Source of the DNA: Roseospira marina
GTDB taxonomy: Bacteria; Pseudomonadota; Alphaproteobacteria; Rhodospirillales; Rhodospirillaceae
Assembly (NCBI RefSeq): GCF_014197855.1
Contig: NZ_JACIGJ010000001.1
Coordinates: forward strand, 1 to 64,000
Length of the DNA stretch: 64,000 nt
Direction: 5' to 3'
In this document: positions 56,634-64,000 of the stretch, in pieces
Position numbering within the stretch: the first letter of the stretch is position 1
Layout of the letters: the number at the start of each line of letters is the position of its first letter
Notes under the pieces: generated by a model
What the model was told of the DNA's origin: nothing
Databases searched by the model: none
The model's input: the letters and a program-made list of their open reading frames with translations, nothing else
Translations under genes and position numbers: made by a program

Positions 56634-56649
56634 CGCAAGCGTCGTGCCA
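56634..56649 (-). promoter_or_regulatory. Sigma-54 promoter of iscA-nifV-nifW-fixABC
   Basis: Leftward strand reads TGGCACGACGCTTGCG, matching the TGGCACG-N4-TTGC consensus fully. Its -12 end is about 48 bases before the iscA start. Confidence 0.93.
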
Positions 56650-56715
56650 GTCTTGCCGCAGAGCAAAAAGTCCCGGAAATCCGCCGGTTTGTCGGAACGG
56701 CGATCCGCGATGTCG

Positions 56716-56731
56716 TGTCGGGCATGCGACA
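56716..56731. promoter_or_regulatory. NifA upstream activating sequence 1 (iscA/nifB)
   Basis: TGTCGGGCATGCGACA fits TGT-N10-ACA. It lies 66 bases from the iscA promoter, and its start is 31 bases from that of the second site. Confidence 0.88.
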
Positions 56732-56746
56732 AACCGTCCCTTATCG

Positions 56747-56762
56747 TGTCGGGGGCCGGACA
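56747..56762. promoter_or_regulatory. NifA upstream activating sequence 2 (iscA/nifB)
   Basis: TGTCGGGGGCCGGACA fits TGT-N10-ACA and is almost palindromic. It lies 92 bases from the nifB -24 element. Confidence 0.88.
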
Positions 56763-56854
56763 GCGACACAGTGGTTCCGGGGGCGGGATGTAAGCCCCTG
56801 AGAGGCGCGGGTTTCGGCCGTTTTTGGGCGGCCTGATGGGGCGGGCGGGTCGGG

Positions 56855-56870
56855 TGGCATCCTGTTTGCT
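56855..56870 (+). promoter_or_regulatory. Sigma-54 promoter of nifB
   Basis: TGGCATCCTGTTTGCT has the full -24/-12 core and spacing (only C to T at position 6). The -12 end is about 40 bases before the nifB start. Confidence 0.92.
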
Positions 56871-56910
56871 GATGACCGGTCATCGTCCCTTTTCACCGGG
56901 AGACCGCCCC

Positions 56911-58455
56911 ATGACCACGTTGCCGCGCGTATCGCTCGACGGACTTGCCACTGTCGCCTCGACCGCCGACCTTCGCGCCACCATGGCCGCGTCCCGTTCG
57001 ACCGCCTCGGTTGCGCGGCTGGCCCGTGCCGGTGGCGCCGCGTCCGCTCGCGTGCCCCACAACAAGCGGCGCGAGGCCATGGACGCGGCGACGTGGGAGC
57101 GCATCAAGGACCATCCGTGCTACTCGGAGGATGCGCACCACTACTTCGCCCGTATGCATGTGGCGGTGGCGCCCGGCTGCAACATCCAGTGCAACTACTG
57201 CAATCGGAAGTACGATTGCTCCAACGAGAGCCGGCCGGGGGTCGTCAGCGGGCGCCTGACGCCCGAGGGCGCGCTGGCCAAGGTGCGCAACGTTGCGGCG
57301 CGCCTGCCTCAGCTCTCGGTGGTCGGCATCGCCGGACCGGGCGACGCCCTGTTCCAGGCCGAACGGACCCTGAAGACGTTCGAGTTGATCCGCGCCGCCT
57401 TGCCGGACCTGACGCTCTGCCTGTCCACCAACGGGCTGGCGCTGCCCGACCATGTCGACGCGCTGAAGGCGCTGGACATCGGCCATGTCACGATCACGAT
57501 CAATTACCTCGATCCGGAGATCGGCGCTGAGATCTACCCCTGGATCTTCCACAATCACAAGCGATGGAAGGGCGTCGAGGCCGCTCGCATTCTCCATGAG
57601 CGCCAGATGGAAGGCCTGGAGCGCGCGGTTGAGGCTGGCGTGCTGGTCAAGGTGAACTCGGTGATGATCCCGGGCATCAACGACGAGCACCTGACCGAGG
57701 TGAACACGGCCGTTCGCGCGCGCGGAGCCTTCCTCCACAACGTCATGCCGCTGATCTCCGACCCGGCGCACGGCACTAAGTTCGGCCTGGAGGGGCGGCG
57801 GGGTCCGTCCCCGGCGGAAATCCACACTTTGCGGGAATCCCTCGGCAACGACGCCCGCCTGATGAAGCACTGCCGCCAGTGCCGCGCCGACGCCGTCGGC
57901 ATGCTGGGCGAGGACCAGTGCCAGAGCATCGACACCATGGCGCCCGCGGCGACGGCCGACGACACGCCGCGGCCGGATCCGGAGATCCGTGCGGCTTGGC
58001 GCGAAGTCGTCGCCGACAGCCGCGCCGCCCACAAGGTGGCCGCCGACGAGGCTGAGGCCGTGGTCGCGGCGGCGGCGCCGGCCGCTGAGGACCGTCTGGT
58101 GGCCGTGTGCACGCGCGGCGGCGCCCGGGTCAACCTGCACTTCGGCAAGGCGACCGAGTTCCACATCTACAAGGTCGGCGCCGAGGGCATCCGGTTCGCG
58201 GGGATCCGCCGCGCGGACAACTATTGCCTGGGCGGGTACGGCGAATCCGAGCGCCTCGACACCATCCTGACGGTGCTGGAGGGCGTGTCCGCGATGGTGT
58301 GCGTCAAAGTCGGCGACGGCCCGCGCCGTCGCTTGGAGGCGGCGGGTATCGCCTGCCACCAGGATACCCGCCACGAGACCATTGAGACGGTCATCGCCGA
58401 CTGGTATGCCGACGCGGTCGGCGCACCTATGGGTGCCGTGTCGCAGCCCGCCTGA
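56911..58455 (+). CDS. nifB: FeMo-cofactor biosynthesis radical SAM protein NifB
   Basis: The product is 514 aa. The radical-SAM motif is C90-x3-C94-x2-C97 (APGCNIQCNYCNRKYDCSN). SVVGIAGPGDALFQAERTL and KVNSVMIPGINDEHL are conserved; a further Cys pair is in MKHCRQCRADAVGMLGED. The C-terminal ~110 residues form a NifX-like domain (RLVAVCTRGGARVNLHFGKA). It makes NifB-co, the 8Fe core with carbide. Heads the operon nifB-fdxN-nifZ-nifT. Confidence 0.97.
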   Translation: MTTLPRVSLDGLATVASTADLRATMAASRSTASVARLARAGGAASARVPHNKRREAMDAATWERIKDHPCYSEDAHHYFARMHVAVAPGCNIQCNYCNRKYDCSNESRPGVVSGRLTPEGALAKVRNVAARLPQLSVVGIAGPGDALFQAERTLKTFELIRAALPDLTLCLSTNGLALPDHVDALKALDIGHVTITINYLDPEIGAEIYPWIFHNHKRWKGVEAARILHERQMEGLERAVEAGVLVKVNSVMIPGINDEHLTEVNTAVRARGAFLHNVMPLISDPAHGTKFGLEGRRGPSPAEIHTLRESLGNDARLMKHCRQCRADAVGMLGEDQCQSIDTMAPAATADDTPRPDPEIRAAWREVVADSRAAHKVAADEAEAVVAAAAPAAEDRLVAVCTRGGARVNLHFGKATEFHIYKVGAEGIRFAGIRRADNYCLGGYGESERLDTILTVLEGVSAMVCVKVGDGPRRRLEAAGIACHQDTRHETIETVIADWYADAVGAPMGAVSQPA

Positions 58456-58509
58456 CGGTGTGTGATCCGGACCCGGTATGTGTCCCAAAACAGAAGGAAA
58501 AGACAGACC

Positions 58510-58707
58510 ATGGCCTATAAGATTCTTGCGTCCCAGTGCACCCAGTGCGGCGCGTGCGAGTTCGAGTGCCCCAACGGCGCCATCAGCATGAAGGGCGACA
58601 CCTACAAGATCGATCCGGCCGCGTGCACCGAGTGCGCGGGCCAGTTCGACGAGCCGCAGTGCGACGCCGTGTGCCCTGTGCCCGGCACCTGCGTGAAGGC
58701 GGCCTAA
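58510..58707 (+). CDS. fdxN: 2[4Fe-4S] ferredoxin FdxN-type
   Basis: The product is 65 aa. Cluster motifs are [11 protein letters not shown] (C-x2-C-x2-C-x3-C) and C-x2-C-x8-C-x3-C in the second half. Downstream of nifB by 54 bases; it likely delivers electrons for NifB or nitrogenase. Confidence 0.92.
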   Translation: MAYKILASQCTQCGACEFECPNGAISMKGDTYKIDPAACTECAGQFDEPQCDAVCPVPGTCVKAA

Positions 58708-58725
58708 CCAGACGGAGAGCGGCGT

Positions 58726-59031
58726 ATGTCCACGGCTGACGATGGCGAGACCACCGGTCCCCTGGAGATCGACCTGCCTCCGGCCTTTCAACTGGGGGAA
58801 AAGGTCCGGGCCACGGCCCTCGTCCGGAATGACGGCACGTTTCCGGGCCTCGCTGTGGGCGACGTTCTGGTGCAGCCCGGCAATGAAGGCTACGTGCGGG
58901 ATATCGGCAGCTTTTTGCAACGCTACCGGATTTACGCCGTCGACTTCATTGGGCTGAATAGGATCGTCGGCTTGCGGGCCGGGGAACTGGAAAGCGCCGA
59001 GCGCGCCGAAACTCGGGAGAGGAGCGAATGA
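58726..59031 (+). CDS. nifZ: Nitrogenase maturation protein NifZ
   Basis: The product is 101 aa. FQLGEKVRATALVRNDGTFP, VGDVLVQPGNEGYVRDIG and RYRIYAVDFI are NifZ signatures. It helps form P-clusters. It overlaps nifT by 4 bases (ATGA). Confidence 0.94.
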   Translation: MSTADDGETTGPLEIDLPPAFQLGEKVRATALVRNDGTFPGLAVGDVLVQPGNEGYVRDIGSFLQRYRIYAVDFIGLNRIVGLRAGELESAERAETRERSE

Positions 59032-59240
59032 AGATCACCATCCGTCGCGGGGACGGCGGCTACGAGGCCTACGTGCCGAAAAAAGACCTGGAAGAGGCCA
59101 TCGTGGCCAGCGAAAAGCCGGACCTGTGGGGTGGCTGGATCGAACTCGGTAACGGGTGGACCTTCGATCTTCCCGAGATGGCGTCGGATACGCCGCTTCC
59201 GTTGACCCTCGACGCACGACGGACCAGCACGGGCGAATAA
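59028..59240 (+). CDS. nifT: NifT/FixU family protein
   Basis: The product is 70 aa. KITIRRGDGGYEAYVPKKDL and GGWIELGNGWTFDLPEM match NifT/FixU, a small nif-cluster protein of unclear function. Last gene of the nifB operon. Confidence 0.93.
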   Translation: MKITIRRGDGGYEAYVPKKDLEEAIVASEKPDLWGGWIELGNGWTFDLPEMASDTPLPLTLDARRTSTGE

Positions 59241-59337
59241 GCCCGGGGGCCGACAGGGTCCGCGTGGGAGTGCCGATCTAGGCCGGCATCCTCCCCGCTC
59301 GGACCAAAATGTCGGATGTCTGTGTCGGAAAGTGAAC

Positions 59338-59371
59338 ACGGCGGGTGCCTTGGTCCCGGGGCATCCGCCGT
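59338..59371. terminator. Hairpin between nifT and draG, probably bidirectional terminator
   Basis: ACGGCGGGTGCC (59338-59349) and GGCATCCGCCGT (59360-59371) pair over 12 positions with one G-U wobble. It lies between two convergent genes (nifT stop 59240, draG stop 59440) and is followed by TTC only. Confidence 0.6.
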
Positions 59372-59439
59372 TTCATATGGGGCGCCGTTTCATGTTTGGC
59401 GCCGCGTCGTATCTGGAGCCGGCGACCCAACGGTCGGTG

Positions 59440-60429
59440 TCAATCGCGCCAGCGCTGGGCCAGCATCAGCAGCGCCCGGGTCTGCGCCCGGATCTCGGCC
59501 GACACGCTCTTGTCCAGCTTGCGGGTCCAGGCGCTGGGCAGGTCCGAGGCCCCGTGGGTCGCGCCCGCCACCATGCCGGCAATGGCGCCGGTCGTGTCGG
59601 CGTCCCCGCCCTGATTCACGGTTTCGATGATGCAGCCGCGCAGGCTGTCGGTCGAAAAGTAGTAATGCAGCACGGTTTGCATGGTGTCGATGATGTAGGC
59701 CGAGCTGTAGCCCCGGTAGGGCGTGAAGCGGAATTTCTTTTCCGTTTCAACGAGACGGTTGGCCTCCGCCCGCACGCCCGCCATGCCTTCGCCGCGCAAG
59801 GCGCGGTGCACCATTCGCACCAACGCCACACAGGCGGCGTCGGAATAGCGCTGGTGGTGGGTGATGCGGGCCTGTCCCAGGACCCATGCGATCATTTCGT
59901 CGTCCGGCGCTCCCAGCGTGGCGATGGCGACCGGCGCCAGCCGCATGGCGGCACCGTTGCCGCCGTCACCGTCGTTGTAGGGCGCGTGCAGGGTGCCGTG
60001 CGTCATGGCGCGTCGCAGCCCGCGCCGGACGGTGTTGCCGCAGTCCACCGGCTTGCTCTTAAGCCATGCGATGAACGCGTCCGCCACGGCCTGGGGGCTG
60101 AAGCCTCCGGTCGAGATCAGCGCGCGGCCGAGGGCCAGGGCCATGCCGGTGTCATCGGTCACCTGACCGGGGGCCAAGTTGAGCCAGCCGCCGCCGACCA
60201 TGCGACTGTGCACGCCATAGCGGTGCTCGATCTCGCGATGGGTCATGAACTCAACGGTCGCGCCGAGCGCGTCGCCGATGGCGAGGCCGAGATACGCCCC
60301 GAGCGCCCGGTCCTCCAAGGCTTCGGGATCGGCGAACGGGTCGACCACCGGCGGATCGCCATCGTCGGTCAACAGGTTGGGCGGTAGGGTCTCGGGGGGC
60401 AGGACGGACTGGCTTACGGGTCTGGTCAT
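59440..60429 (-). CDS. draG: ADP-ribosyl-[dinitrogenase reductase] glycohydrolase DraG
   Basis: The product is 329 aa. It removes ADP-ribose from NifH and so reactivates nitrogenase. DRALGAYLGLAIGDALGATV, GQVTDDTGMALALGRAL and QGGDADTTGAIAGMVAGA hold the metal-binding Asp/Thr set of ADP-ribosylglycohydrolases. Compared with the R. rubrum-type protein as remembered, there is an N-terminal extension of about 35 residues and TDDTG in place of TDDTE. The start at 60429 overlaps draT by 4 bases. Confidence 0.95.
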   Translation of the reverse strand: MTRPVSQSVLPPETLPPNLLTDDGDPPVVDPFADPEALEDRALGAYLGLAIGDALGATVEFMTHREIEHRYGVHSRMVGGGWLNLAPGQVTDDTGMALALGRALISTGGFSPQAVADAFIAWLKSKPVDCGNTVRRGLRRAMTHGTLHAPYNDGDGGNGAAMRLAPVAIATLGAPDDEMIAWVLGQARITHHQRYSDAACVALVRMVHRALRGEGMAGVRAEANRLVETEKKFRFTPYRGYSSAYIIDTMQTVLHYYFSTDSLRGCIIETVNQGGDADTTGAIAGMVAGATHGASDLPSAWTRKLDKSVSAEIRAQTRALLMLAQRWRD

Positions 60430-61334
60430 AGCGGAGCCATCTCCACGCGGTAGTCGCCGCCGATCACAAGATATTCGGCTTCCCCCTTCAGGGGATGGCG
60501 GGGCAACAGGTCGGCATAGAACACGACCTTTGCGACGGGGACGCGAGCGGTGATGATCCAGTCCCCAAAACACTCCGCCACCGTCTTATCGGCGGTGAAT
60601 GACGTTAAATTGTTGAAGCGGACCAGCGCATGGCGTCGGTCGGTCCGCTCCAGGATCATGTCCTCGCCCGAGGGGTTTACCCCCCGATAGAGGACGAGGT
60701 GCTGGGTTTCTCCGGCGACGAACCGGCGCAACACCCACTGGCAAAAGGTAAACACGAGATCGAGTTGGCAGTGGATGGCGTTGTCGTGAAACCGACTGTT
60801 CATTTTCTGCTCCACGTACTTCAGCCATGCCGTGCAGGGAATGTGCGTGATCGGCTCGCCATGCCACGTCGGCAGCAGACCGAACCGGCTTTCCACCCAC
60901 CCTTTCAGCACGGCGCCCTCGGCGCCGCCGGTCTCGAACATCCAGCCCTTCAGAAGCCGCAGGTAGCTGGAGCGGAATCGCCGCGTTCCGTCCGAAGCCG
61001 CGCGGCCGGTGTTCCCCTTCCGTTTGCGCTCGATCGGGTCGTACTGGTCGGGCTCCAGACAGAACGTGGCCGCCATGTAGGCGTGGAAGGCCTGCACGGC
61101 GTCGTCGATGTCCTCCGCCTCCGCCAGCATGTCAAAGAACGACCGCGTGGTCGCGCGCACGTGCGGCAGGTCGAGCGGCTCGTTGCCGTCGTTGAAATCC
61201 GGGCTGGCCAGATAGGCGGACGTGACGCCCACCATGTTGCTGGAGTGTCCAAGCGGGCGGCGGACGGGTTCGGGTTCAGACGCAAGGGGCGGTGGGACGG
61301 CTCCGGGCGGAACGGGCGGGATCACGGTGGTCAT
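60426..61334 (-). CDS. draT: NAD+-dinitrogenase reductase ADP-ribosyltransferase DraT
   Basis: The product is 302 aa from the ATG at 61334. It inactivates NifH by adding ADP-ribose from NAD to one Arg under darkness or ammonium. HLVLYRGVNPSGEDMILER and VRFNNLTSFTADKTVAECFG match the DraT NAD-binding core, and GHSSNMVGVTSAYLASPDFN its N-terminus. Divergent from nifH with 316 bases between; draT-draG form an overlapping pair. Confidence 0.96.
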   Translation of the reverse strand: MTTVIPPVPPGAVPPPLASEPEPVRRPLGHSSNMVGVTSAYLASPDFNDGNEPLDLPHVRATTRSFFDMLAEAEDIDDAVQAFHAYMAATFCLEPDQYDPIERKRKGNTGRAASDGTRRFRSSYLRLLKGWMFETGGAEGAVLKGWVESRFGLLPTWHGEPITHIPCTAWLKYVEQKMNSRFHDNAIHCQLDLVFTFCQWVLRRFVAGETQHLVLYRGVNPSGEDMILERTDRRHALVRFNNLTSFTADKTVAECFGDWIITARVPVAKVVFYADLLPRHPLKGEAEYLVIGGDYRVEMAPL

Positions 61335-61424
61335 GGTTGTTCCCTCAGCAATTTTTATTCCAGTTGCCGCTCCCCGACACAAACCGGCGTGCAAAGGGGC
61401 GGGGTCCGACAGAGCCGGGGATCC

Positions 61425-61440
61425 TGTGCCAATCCCGACA
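61425..61440. promoter_or_regulatory. NifA upstream activating sequence 1 (nifH)
   Basis: TGTGCCAATCCCGACA fits TGT-N10-ACA. It lies 32 bases before the second site, measured start to start. Confidence 0.82.
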
Positions 61441-61456
61441 CGGGTGAACGGTGGTT

Positions 61457-61472
61457 TGTCGAGTTCCGAACA
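61457..61472. promoter_or_regulatory. NifA upstream activating sequence 2 (nifH)
   Basis: TGTCGAGTTCCGAACA fits TGT-N10-ACA. It ends 91 bases before the nifH -24 element, nearly the same distance as at nifB. Confidence 0.86.
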
Positions 61473-61521
61473 GCCCTACACACGTCCCGCACTCCCGGTG
61501 TGTGGCTCGACATCACATTGA

Positions 61522-62535
<1,014 letters not shown>

Positions 62536-62549
62536 GGCCTTGTCCGTGT

Positions 62550-62578
62550 CGCCGGCCGCGCTTCGGCGCGGCCTGGCG
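62550..62578 (+). promoter_or_regulatory. UUCG-capped stem-loop between nifH and nifD
   Basis: GGCCGCGC (62554-62561), TTCG, GCGCGGCC (62566-62573) form a perfect 8-bp stem with a stable tetraloop; flanking CGCC/GGCG extends it past one bulge. It sits 15 bases after the nifH stop without a T-run, so it probably stabilises nifH mRNA or slows RNA polymerase, giving more NifH than NifD. Confidence 0.65.
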
Positions 62579-62628
62579 GTCACGTCCTTCTTTGCCTCTC
62601 ATTCCTTTCAGTTCCCATGGAGGACGCA

Positions 62629-64000
62629 ATGACCCCCTTGGATGAAGCCGGCGGCACCGTTTCCGGCGAGGACCTGATCGCCGAGGTCTTGTCCGCATAT
62701 CCCGCGAAGTTCGGCAAGCGCCGGAGCAAGCATCTGACCGTGGCCCGCACCGCGGAGGGCGAGGACGCCCCTGGGTGCGGCGTGAAGTCGAACGTGAAGT
62801 CGATCCCCGGCGTCATGACCATTCGTGGCTGCGCCTACGCCGGCTCGAAGGGCGTGGTATGGGGCCCGATCAAGGACATGGTTCACATTTCCCACGGCCC
62901 GGTGGGCTGTGGCCACTACTCCTGGTCCCAGCGCCGCAACTACTTCAACGGCACGACGGGCATCAACTCCTTCGTCACCATGCAGGTGACCTCGGACTTC
63001 CAGGAACGCGACATTGTGTTCGGCGGCGATAAGAAGCTGGGCACCATGATCGACGAGATCGAGACCCTGTTCCCGCTGAACAAGGGTGTGACCGTCCAGT
63101 CCGAGTGCCCGATCGGCCTGATCGGCGACGACATCGAGGGTGTCGCCAAGAAGAAGGCCAAGGAAATCGGCAAGACGATCGTGCCGGTGCGCTGCGAGGG
63201 CTTCCGTGGCGTGTCCCAGTCGCTGGGCCACCACATCGCCAACGACACCATTCGCGACTACGTCCTGAAGGACAAGGCCAACGCGGACGGCGGCACCGAC
63301 TACGACGTCAACGTCATCGGCGACTACAACATCGGTGGTGACGCCTGGGCCTCCCGGCGCCTGCTGGAAGAGCTTGGTCTGCGTGTCGTGTCCGTCTGGT
63401 CCGGTGACTGCACGTTGTCGGAAATGGAACACGCCCCGAAGGCGAAGCTGAACCTCATCCACTGCTACCGGTCGATGAACTACATCTGCCGTCACATGGA
63501 AGAGACGTTCGGTGTGCCCTGGATGGAGTTCAACTTCTTCGGCCCGACCCAGATCGCCAAGTCGCTGCGTGACATCGCGTCGAAGTTCGACGAGACGATC
63601 CAGAAGAACGCCGAGGCGGTGATCGCCAAGTACCAGCCGATGGTCGACGCGGTTCTGGCCAAGTACAAGCCGCGCCTGGAGAACAAGAAGGTCATGCTGT
63701 ACGTCGGTGGCCTGCGGCCCCGCCACGTCGCGACGGCCTACGACGACCTGGGCATGGACATCATCGGCACCGGCTACGAATTCGCCCATGGCGACGATTA
63801 CAAGCGGACCAGCCCCTACGTGAAGGAAGGCACGCTGATCTACGATGATGTGACCGGCTTCGAGCTGGAGCAGTTCATCGAGAAGCTGCGTCCCGACCTG
63901 GTCGGCTCGGGCATCAAGGAAAAGTATGCCACGCAGAAGATGGGCATTCCGTTCCGGCAGATGCACTCGTGGGACTACTCCGGCCCGTACCATGGCTACG
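62629..64000 (+). CDS. nifD: Nitrogenase MoFe protein alpha chain NifD (partial, cut by window end)
   Basis: 457 codons are visible; the family is about 480-500 aa, so only the C-terminus is missing. The start at 62629 has GGAGG 6-10 bases upstream; an in-frame ATG at 62617 contains that site. P-cluster Cys are C68 (RGCAYAG), C94 (PVGCGHYS) and C160 (SECPIGLIG). The FeMo-cofactor Cys is in SGDCTLSEM and its His in [14 protein letters not shown]. It pairs with NifK, which should follow downstream of the window. Confidence 0.97.
   Translation, partial: MTPLDEAGGTVSGEDLIAEVLSAYPAKFGKRRSKHLTVARTAEGEDAPGCGVKSNVKSIPGVMTIRGCAYAGSKGVVWGPIKDMVHISHGPVGCGHYSWSQRRNYFNGTTGINSFVTMQVTSDFQERDIVFGGDKKLGTMIDEIETLFPLNKGVTVQSECPIGLIGDDIEGVAKKKAKEIGKTIVPVRCEGFRGVSQSLGHHIANDTIRDYVLKDKANADGGTDYDVNVIGDYNIGGDAWASRRLLEELGLRVVSVWSGDCTLSEMEHAPKAKLNLIHCYRSMNYICRHMEETFGVPWMEFNFFGPTQIAKSLRDIASKFDETIQKNAEAVIAKYQPMVDAVLAKYKPRLENKKVMLYVGGLRPRHVATAYDDLGMDIIGTGYEFAHGDDYKRTSPYVKEGTLIYDDVTGFELEQFIEKLRPDLVGSGIKEKYATQKMGIPFRQMHSWDYSGPYHGY

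Larger units (their letters stand above)
56587..56910. other. Divergent NifA/sigma-54 control region iscA | nifB
   Basis: 324 bases without a gene. It holds a leftward sigma-54 promoter, two NifA sites and a rightward sigma-54 promoter, so one pair of activator sites probably serves both operons. Confidence 0.8.

Noticed and set aside
56893-58920. Long leftward open frame antisense to nifB and fdxN
   Set aside because: No recognisable motif, and it covers strongly conserved nifB. Treated as a codon-bias shadow.

Overview
The window is 64 kb of GC-rich DNA (only the first ~800 bases are clearly AT-richer). It comes from a nitrogen-fixing alphaproteobacterium, most plausibly a Rhodospirillaceae-type purple non-sulfur or Azospirillum-like bacterium. 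The reasons are a short ProS, a UbiK/ATP12/single LolC-type permease gene complement, and a nif region with draT-draG placed divergently from nifHD. The genus cannot be fixed from the sequence alone.

Layout. 1-0.85 kb: an AT-rich segment with insertion-sequence-like repeats, a strong hairpin and a GIY-YIG-like gene, probably acquired. 0.85-16 kb: housekeeping genes (a membrane protein with a GATase-like domain, UDP-sugar epimerase, aguB, rnhA, thrB, a lipoprotein, gshB, holC, degP, fghA, hldD, ubiK, an ornithine cyclodeaminase-like gene, a PII-like gene, DUF192, a GGCT-fold gene). 16-16.9 kb: a long non-coding stretch with an isolated intrinsic terminator. 16.9-24.1 kb: proS, lolC, lolD, crcB, rluC, DUF2059, HAD phosphatase and a small membrane protein. 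24.3-46.1 kb: a tail-anchored pseudokinase, purA, a DHH phosphoesterase, an MBL hydrolase, a ROK kinase, ATP12, AsmA, an N-formylglutamate amidohydrolase-like gene, a lytic transglycosylase, ftsB, a MoxR/CoxE pair, LysR, elbB, a chemoreceptor, a glycosyltransferase-like gene, gamma-carbonic anhydrase and argC.

46.2-64 kb is the nitrogen fixation region. It has three transcription blocks. (1) nifE-nifN-nifX-(DUF269)-fdxB-nifQ runs leftward and builds FeMo-cofactor. (2) iscA-nifV-nifW-fixA-fixB-fixC runs leftward (Fe-S carrier, homocitrate, nitrogenase protection, electron bifurcation). It shares a control region with rightward nifB-fdxN-nifZ-nifT. (3) nifH-nifD (cut by the window end) runs rightward. 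draT-draG, the post-translational on/off switch of NifH, diverges from nifH. The target arginine is present in NifH. nifK, nifA, nifS, nifU and fixX are not in the window.

Four sigma-54 -24/-12 promoters and five TGT-N10-ACA NifA sites can be read directly. The two double-site regions share nearly the same geometry: sites start 31-32 bp apart, with the proximal site 91-92 bp from the rightward promoter. The nifE promoter has one site plus a consensus IHF site in between. Less expected observations are the pseudokinase, the PII-like protein without a transporter neighbour, the possible small RNA near 16.2 kb, the fixABC set without fixX, and a UUCG-capped hairpin between nifH and nifD.
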